Part shown: one piece after another, positions 63,804-64,000 of the stretch
How positions within the stretch are numbered: the stretch's first letter is position 1
How the letters are laid out: every line of letters begins with the position of its first letter
NCBI GenBank assembly: GCA_020410785.1
Contig: CP084573.1
Span: 1-64,000 of the forward strand
DNA: 64,000 nucleotides
Direction: 5' to 3'
From: Rickettsia endosymbiont of Culicoides impunctatus
GTDB taxonomy: Bacteria > Pseudomonadota > Alphaproteobacteria > Rickettsiales > Rickettsiaceae
The notes under the pieces: generated by a model
Seen by the model: only the letters and a program-made list of their open reading frames with translations
What the model was told of the DNA's origin: nothing
Databases searched by the model: none
Position numbers and translations under genes: made by a program

Positions 63804-64000
63804 GCTGCCAATAATTGTTCTAACAAACTATTTGTTTCTTCTATAATATCCTTTCCTACCAATATTTTGCTAAATATTAATTTAGTATCCGGTTTTATTT
63901 TGGTTTGCTGAGGATGTTTTATAACAAAATTCATAACCTTATCAGCTATATCCGCTTCTTTGTAAAATTTTAAAACAAATCCTCGTTCACCAGAGTCTAA
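63800..64000 (-). CDS. unidentified gene, 3' end only
   Basis: The last 66 codons of a gene that begins beyond the window are visible. They read DSGERGFVLKFYKEADIADK... and end LLEQLLAA then TGA (63802-63800). The sequence looks soluble and helical, and I do not recognise it. Its stop overlaps the radA GTG start, so the two are in one operon. Confidence 0.7.
   Translation of the reverse strand, partial: LDSGERGFVLKFYKEADIADKVMNFVIKHPQQTKIKPDTKLIFSKILVGKDIIEETNSLLEQLLAA

Noticed and set aside
1-64000. tRNA, rRNA or tmRNA genes
   Set aside because: I looked for T-loop motifs and rRNA-like segments on both strands and found none I could support. RNase P RNA is the only structured RNA identified.

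Overview
The window is AT-rich bacterial DNA from a member of the Rickettsiaceae. The main markers are a 17 kDa surface-antigen lipoprotein (60810), a DUF2610-type protein (52837), an NtrY-like histidine kinase (37156), adjacent pdhA/pdhB, and rickettsia-type palindromic elements, one of them inside a reading frame. Transketolase (3811) and ribulose-phosphate epimerase (42825) are both intact. Classical Rickettsia are known for lacking the pentose phosphate pathway, whereas Torix-group strains ('Candidatus Tisiphia') are reported to keep its non-oxidative branch. A Torix-type or other early-branching symbiont is therefore the best guess, but this is inference from gene content.

Layout. 1-5800: end of a carboxylesterase, glyA, two unrecognised repeat-bearing proteins, and tkt. 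5865-13270: a membrane protein, rluB-rsmD, an LRR-type protein, queA and gyrA, with a rickettsial palindromic element between the last two. 13436-17400: a 55-codon ORF, a tandem pair of paralogous multi-pass membrane proteins, and RNase P RNA. 17448-24000: pdhB/pdhA, an RlpA lipoprotein, a BON lipoprotein, tsaD and gatB. 24646-29758: an 844-residue protein of unknown function and a broken secreted NB-ARC/TPR gene. 29845-35252: dnaB, trxB, a hydrolase, an AEC transporter and rnd. 35479-36926: a YoeB/YefM-type toxin-antitoxin locus split by an IS630-family element. 37156-42688: ntrY-like, pccA, pccB. 42825-49782: rpe, a metallopeptidase, an XRE regulator, rpoD, dnaG, a polyprenol-kinase-like protein, greA. 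50058-54752: an HlyD-type adaptor, pssA, psd, DUF2610, an IMPase-family protein, efp. 54967-57700: pleD-like, rppH and a truncated methyltransferase. 57702-60771: a roughly 700-bp duplication of tadA and the end of a CDF transporter gene, with a broken pdxY between the copies. 60810-64000: 17 kDa antigen, znuC-like ATPase, an orphan antitoxin-like ORF, radA and the end of another gene.

Most intact genes are housekeeping: replication (gyrA, dnaB, dnaG), transcription (rpoD, greA), RNA maturation and translation (rnpB, queA, tsaD, gatB, rluB, rsmD, tadA, efp), phosphatidylethanolamine synthesis (pssA then psd), pyruvate oxidation (pdhAB) and propionyl-CoA carboxylation (pccAB). Between them lie decaying genes and many copies of a roughly 90-bp palindromic repeat with ends of the form CGTCATTGCGAG / CTCGCAATGACG. 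These copies often sit just past stop codons and in two cases contribute to or abut the 3' coding ends of genes (queA, tkt).

I did not find a clearly new multi-gene system. The most informative signals are evolutionary events that can be reconstructed inside the window: an in-frame palindromic element with a paralogous empty site next door, an IS630 insertion that splits a toxin gene at a TA dinucleotide, a palindromic element whose end supplies the queA ribosome binding site, and a tsaD gene with no standard start codon.
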